Below, one piece after another: positions 14,403 to 15,358 of a stretch of DNA of 15,358 bases. The notes under the pieces are model-generated. The model saw nothing but the letters and a program-made list of their open reading frames with translations. It was not told where the DNA came from and did no database searches. The translations under genes were made by a program, and so were the position numbers. This DNA comes from Bacillota bacterium (GTDB taxonomy: Bacteria > Bacillota_A > Clostridia > Peptostreptococcales > Anaerovoracaceae), in the NCBI GenBank assembly GCA_017556895.1, contig JAFYLX010000146.1, positions 1 through 15,358 of the forward strand. Reading direction: 5' to 3'. Position 1 is the first letter of the stretch, and every line of letters begins with the position of its first letter.

Positions 14403-14750
14403 ATGCCAAGACCTAGAAAATGCCGTAAGGTATGTTGCATGCCTAAAACTACAGAATTTAGTCCCAATACTTGTCATGATAATCAAAGGGTTGTATGCAT
14501 GACGGTAGACGAATACGAGACTATTAGACTTATCGATAAAGAAGGGTTTTCGCAAGAAGAATGTGGTGCATATATGAATGTTGCTAGAACTACTGTGCAG
14601 CAGATTTATAACAATGCACGCAAGAAGCTTGCAGAGGTAATAGTCGAAGGTTGTAAACTTAAGATAGAAGGCGGCGACTACAAGGTATGTAGCGGCGAAG
14701 AAAAAGTATGTAAATGTGGCGGATGTGCTAAACACAGATGCCAGATATAA
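14403..14750 (+). CDS. DUF134 family HTH protein with cysteine-rich C-terminus
   Basis: A 115-residue protein with the DUF134 signature: MPRPRKCRKVCCMP at the N-terminus, VVCMTVDEYETIRLID (30-45), a sigma-70 region 4-like HTH QEECGAYMNVARTTVQQIYN (51-70), and KLKIEGGDYKVC. Unusually many cysteines (twelve: C7, C11, C12, C24, C32, C54, C84, C96, C103, C105, C108, C113) with a terminal C-x6-C-x-C-x2-C-x4-C cluster suggest metal or Fe-S binding. DUF134 genes are often adjacent to NifX/NifB-like genes, as here, 15 nt downstream (known association). The start is ATG 14403, because GGAGGTGAT at 14391-14399 is a near-perfect binding site; the in-frame ATG at 14373 would lie upstream of it with no site. 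A role as a metal-responsive regulator of the pair is inferred. Confidence 0.9.
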   Translation: MPRPRKCRKVCCMPKTTEFSPNTCHDNQRVVCMTVDEYETIRLIDKEGFSQEECGAYMNVARTTVQQIYNNARKKLAEVIVEGCKLKIEGGDYKVCSGEEKVCKCGGCAKHRCQI

Positions 14751-14765
14751 AAGGGAGGATATAAA

Positions 14766-15203
14766 ATGAAAATTGCAGTAACACACGAAAACGGTCAGAT
14801 TTTCCAGCATTTTGGACACACTGAAGAATTTAAGGTTTATGAGGTTGAAGACGGCAAAGTTGTAAAGGCTGAAGTAATGGGATCAAACGGATCCGGTCAC
14901 GGAGCACTTGCAGGCTTACTATTTAACAACGGTATCGATGTACTTATTTGTGGTGGTATCGGCGGTGGTGCTCAGAACGCTTTAGCACAGGCTGGTATCA
15001 AATTATACGGTGGCGTAGCAGGAAACTGTGATGCTGCAGTAGAAGCGTTACTTGCGGGCAAACTTGACTACAATCCGAATGTAAGATGCAACCATCATGA
15101 CCATGAACATGGCGAAGGACACTCATGCGGAAGCCATGGAGATGGACACTCTTGCGGCAGCCACGGAGGCGGTCATTCTTGTGGCGGCAACTGCGGACAC
15201 TAA
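14766..15203 (+). CDS. NifX/NifB-type (dinitrogenase Fe-Mo cofactor biosynthesis family) protein with His/Cys repeat tail
   Basis: Residues 1-105 are a NifX/NifB C-terminal-like (Nitro_FeMo-Co) domain of RNase H-like fold: MKIAVTHENGQIFQHFGHTEEFKVYEVEDG, then IDVLICGGIGGGAQNALAQAGIKLY and AVEALLAGKL. In nif systems such domains carry FeMo-cofactor precursors, but stand-alone copies occur in non-fixing anaerobes, so this is not evidence for nitrogen fixation. Residues 108-145 form a metal-binding tail with ten His and five Cys, including three 9-residue repeats, G-x-G-H-S-C-G-S/G-H/N. The tail would suit binding of Fe, Ni, Zn or Mo (inference). GGGAGGAT at 14753-14760 sets the ATG, 15 nt after the DUF134 stop, so the two are co-transcribed. 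A hairpin terminator follows. Confidence 0.92.
   Translation: MKIAVTHENGQIFQHFGHTEEFKVYEVEDGKVVKAEVMGSNGSGHGALAGLLFNNGIDVLICGGIGGGAQNALAQAGIKLYGGVAGNCDAAVEALLAGKLDYNPNVRCNHHDHEHGEGHSCGSHGDGHSCGSHGGGHSCGGNCGH
15111..15191 (+). repeat. Three 27-bp in-frame tandem repeats encoding a His/Cys metal-binding tail
   Basis: Units at 15111-15137, 15138-15164 and 15165-15191 encode GEGHSCGSH, GDGHSCGSH and GGGHSCGGN. The first two units are similar at DNA level and the third is more diverged, with mostly silent third-position changes, suggesting old duplication kept by selection on protein sequence. Confidence 0.85.
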
Positions 15204-15221
15204 CTGAAAATGAATTTATTT

Positions 15222-15248
15222 AGCGGCCTTTTTGTAGGTCGCTTTTTT
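15222..15248 (+). terminator. Rho-independent terminator after the NifX-like gene
   Basis: AGCGGCCT (15222-15229) pairs with AGGTCGCT (15236-15243) including one G-T pair, with a 6-nt loop and a following T-run to 15248. Confidence 0.85.
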
Positions 15249-15309
15249 ATACAAAAAAGTATATATTTTTGTGAAAAAATGGAATAAGCTTGTGGACAAA
15301 TGTAGTGAT

Positions 15310-15332
15310 ACAATGTATAGTATTGTTATAAT
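15310..15332 (+). promoter_or_regulatory. Extended -10 promoter and inverted repeat upstream of the last gene
   Basis: TGTTATAAT (15324-15332) is an extended -10 with a perfect TATAAT; no good -35 is visible at 16-18 nt. Just upstream and overlapping its TG, ACAAT (15310-15314) and ATTGT (15322-15326) form an inverted repeat with a 7-nt centre, placed where a repressor or activator could act. Confidence 0.5.
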
Positions 15333-15350
15333 ACACTTATGAGGTGAGTT

Positions 15351-15358
15351 ATGGAAAA
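15351..15358 (+). CDS. Start of a gene running off the window
   Basis: ATGGAAAA at the edge, preceded by GAGGTGAG (15341-15348) and an extended -10 promoter, is a plausible translation start. Only Met-Glu and part of a Lys or Asn codon are visible, so no product can be named. The start could also lie slightly further downstream. Confidence 0.5.

Noticed and set aside
14220..14819. 199-codon open frame on the minus strand covering the DUF134 gene and terminator
   Set aside because: It lies antisense to the terminator, promoter and DUF134 gene, has Phe/Tyr/Cys-rich composition typical of reverse-complement frames, and no ribosome binding site or family motif.
15111..15191. Tandem repeat considered as a CRISPR or satellite array
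   Set aside because: Units are contiguous multiples of three in frame and encode GxGHSCGSH; there are no spacers.
14766..15203. Evidence for nitrogen fixation from the NifX/NifB-like protein
   Set aside because: It has only the cofactor-carrier-type domain, no radical SAM NifB domain, and no nif gene is nearby; such stand-alone proteins are common in non-fixing anaerobes.
15251..15272. ACAAAAA/TTTTTGT inverted repeat as a second terminator
   Set aside because: The stem is entirely A/T apart from one pair, and a good terminator already lies at 15222-15248; AT-rich sequence forms such repeats by chance.

Overview
The window (about 40% G+C by eye, AAG/ATC-rich codon use in the well-expressed genes, strong AGGAGG ribosome binding sites, several T-tailed hairpin terminators) looks like the chromosome of an anaerobic, endospore-forming Firmicute of class Clostridia. 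The main clues are a complete SpoIID, an AbrB-type regulator, a class III fructose-bisphosphatase, an oxygen-labile two-subunit class I fumarase, and an aldo/keto reductase carrying two 4Fe-4S ferredoxin motifs. There is no phage, IS element, CRISPR array or RNA gene that I can support. The window is gene-dense and no gap exceeds 150 bases.

Layout. (1) 1-2794: the tail of an unknown lysine-ended protein, then an AbrB-like regulator with two CxxC knuckles (abrB-murA spacing 18 nt), murA with a terminator, and spoIID. A SigE-like promoter motif lies inside the murA terminator. The murA-spoIID order is the conserved sporulation neighbourhood, but spoIIQ does not follow. (2) 2817-10532: a long co-directional block from a likely promoter to a strong hairpin: fbp (class III FBPase), a P-loop NTPase with a C-terminal AlaRS-type second-additional-domain (tRNA_SAD), fumarase alpha and beta, a GntR-type regulator with an unusual effector domain, an ornithine-cyclodeaminase/mu-crystallin family enzyme and a class I/II aminotransferase. 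(3) 10538-14307: a minus-strand aldo/keto reductase convergent with the aminotransferase, then divergent EamA and APC-family transporters. The promoters of the reductase and EamA genes overlap. (4) 14334-15248: a compact metal-linked pair, a DUF134 HTH protein with a cysteine-rich tail and a NifX/NifB-type protein with a 9-residue His/Cys repeat tail. Their promoter carries an 18-bp imperfect direct repeat. The last 8 bases start another gene behind an extended -10 promoter.

How it fits together. Fbp and fumarase are central-carbon enzymes. The aminotransferase plus OCD-family reductase, next to a GntR regulator and amino-acid-type transporters, suggests amino acid conversion or fermentation. 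Chemically this pair resembles aminotransferase plus ketimine-reductase pathways to cyclic imino acids, but the substrate cannot be read from the sequence. The least explained items are the P-loop/SAD protein, the aminotransferase-OCD-GntR module, and the DUF134/His-Cys-tail metal module with its repeated promoter element.
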